Shown here: positions 48,163 to 48,650 of the stretch, piece by piece
Layout: each line of letters opens with the position of its first letter
Numbering within the stretch: the first letter of the stretch is position 1
From: Chamaesiphon sp. GL140_3_metabinner_129_sub
Lineage (GTDB): Bacteria; Cyanobacteriota; Cyanobacteriia; Cyanobacteriales; Chamaesiphonaceae
Direction: 5' to 3'
Assembly: GCA_025358725.1 (NCBI GenBank)
Contig: JANYIT010000052.1
Span: forward strand, 1 to 48,650
DNA length: 48,650 nt
Made by a program: the position numbers and the translations under genes
The notes under the pieces: model-generated
What the model was told of the DNA's origin: nothing
The model's database searches: none
The model's input: the letters and a program-made list of their open reading frames with translations, nothing else

Positions 48163-48650
48163 ATGACCACAACCTTACAACGCACCCAGAGCGAAAATAC
48201 CTGGGATCGCTTCTGTAGCTGGATCACATCCACCGAGAACCGCATTTATGTTGGTTGGTTCGGTGTACTGATGGTTCCTACATTACTGTCTGCTACCATC
48301 TGCTTCATCATCGCTTTCATCGCTGCACCTCCAGTAGACATCGACGGAATCCGTGAGCCAGTCGCAGGTTCCTTAATGTTCGGAAACAACATCATTTCTG
48401 GTGCTGTTATTCCTTCATCCAACGCAATCGGTCTTCACTTCTACCCAATCTGGGAAGCAGCTTCCTTAGATGAGTGGTTGTACAACGGCGGCCCTTACCA
48501 ACTAGTAGTATTCCACTTCCTAATCGGAATCTTCTGTTACATGGGTCGTGAGTGGGAACTCTCCTACCGTTTAGGTATGCGTCCTTGGATCTGTGTTGCT
48601 TACTCCGCTCCAGTAGCAGCAGCAACCGCAGTATTCTTGATCTACCCAAT
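48163..48650 (+). CDS. psbA: Photosystem II D1 protein, 5' part (runs off window; absent from ORF track)
   Basis: [71 protein letters not shown]...[34 protein letters not shown]. Confidence 0.98.
   Translation, partial: MTTTLQRTQSENTWDRFCSWITSTENRIYVGWFGVLMVPTLLSATICFIIAFIAAPPVDIDGIREPVAGSLMFGNNIISGAVIPSSNAIGLHFYPIWEAASLDEWLYNGGPYQLVVFHFLIGIFCYMGREWELSYRLGMRPWICVAYSAPVAAATAVFLIYP

Noticed and set aside
48407-48649. Minus-strand ORF of 80 aa
   Set aside because: Antisense to the clear psbA coding sequence.
1-48650. tRNA or rRNA genes
   Set aside because: No T-loop/acceptor pairing or rRNA-like segment was recognised by eye; a tRNAscan-SE/Infernal run would settle this.
1-48650. Anticodon nuclease (PrrC/RloC-like) or restriction genes partnering the RNA repair pair
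   Set aside because: No product in the window shows such motifs; may be elsewhere in the genome.

Overview
48.65 kb of a cyanobacterial chromosome. Evidence: a psbA (D1) 5' end at the right edge, ccsA, txlA, KGK, DUF1361 and DUF4360 genes, many CGATCG/GCGATCGC (HIP1-like) sites and heptamer repeats between genes. Most content is core genome: FeoA-FeoB fusion, folB, ccsA, MscS-like channel, lpxD, tpiA, a pstSCAB operon with a Pho-box-like array, mfd, a NifS/IscS-type desulfurase, a DUF4129-DUF4350-MoxR cluster, HI0933-type flavoprotein, txlA, histidine kinase, Hpt-sfsA, ampG-like MFS and psbA. The strongest candidate for an unusual system is a two-gene RNA-repair cassette on the minus strand (34304-36312). 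It pairs a T4 Rnl1-like RNA ligase with a T4 Pnkp-like kinase-phosphatase, separated by facing heptamer repeats that could form a hairpin. Other points of interest: a Zn-finger/RelE-like small protein, a PLD-family protein with an EF-hand loop inside it, a membrane-anchored protein with two HTH-like regions, a MITE-like element with 12-bp inverted repeats, several dispersed hairpin repeat families, and heptamer repeats that abut or supply stop codons of many genes. No tRNA, rRNA, CRISPR array or transposase was recognised. All calls are by eye from motifs and remembered family signatures; no database search was run.
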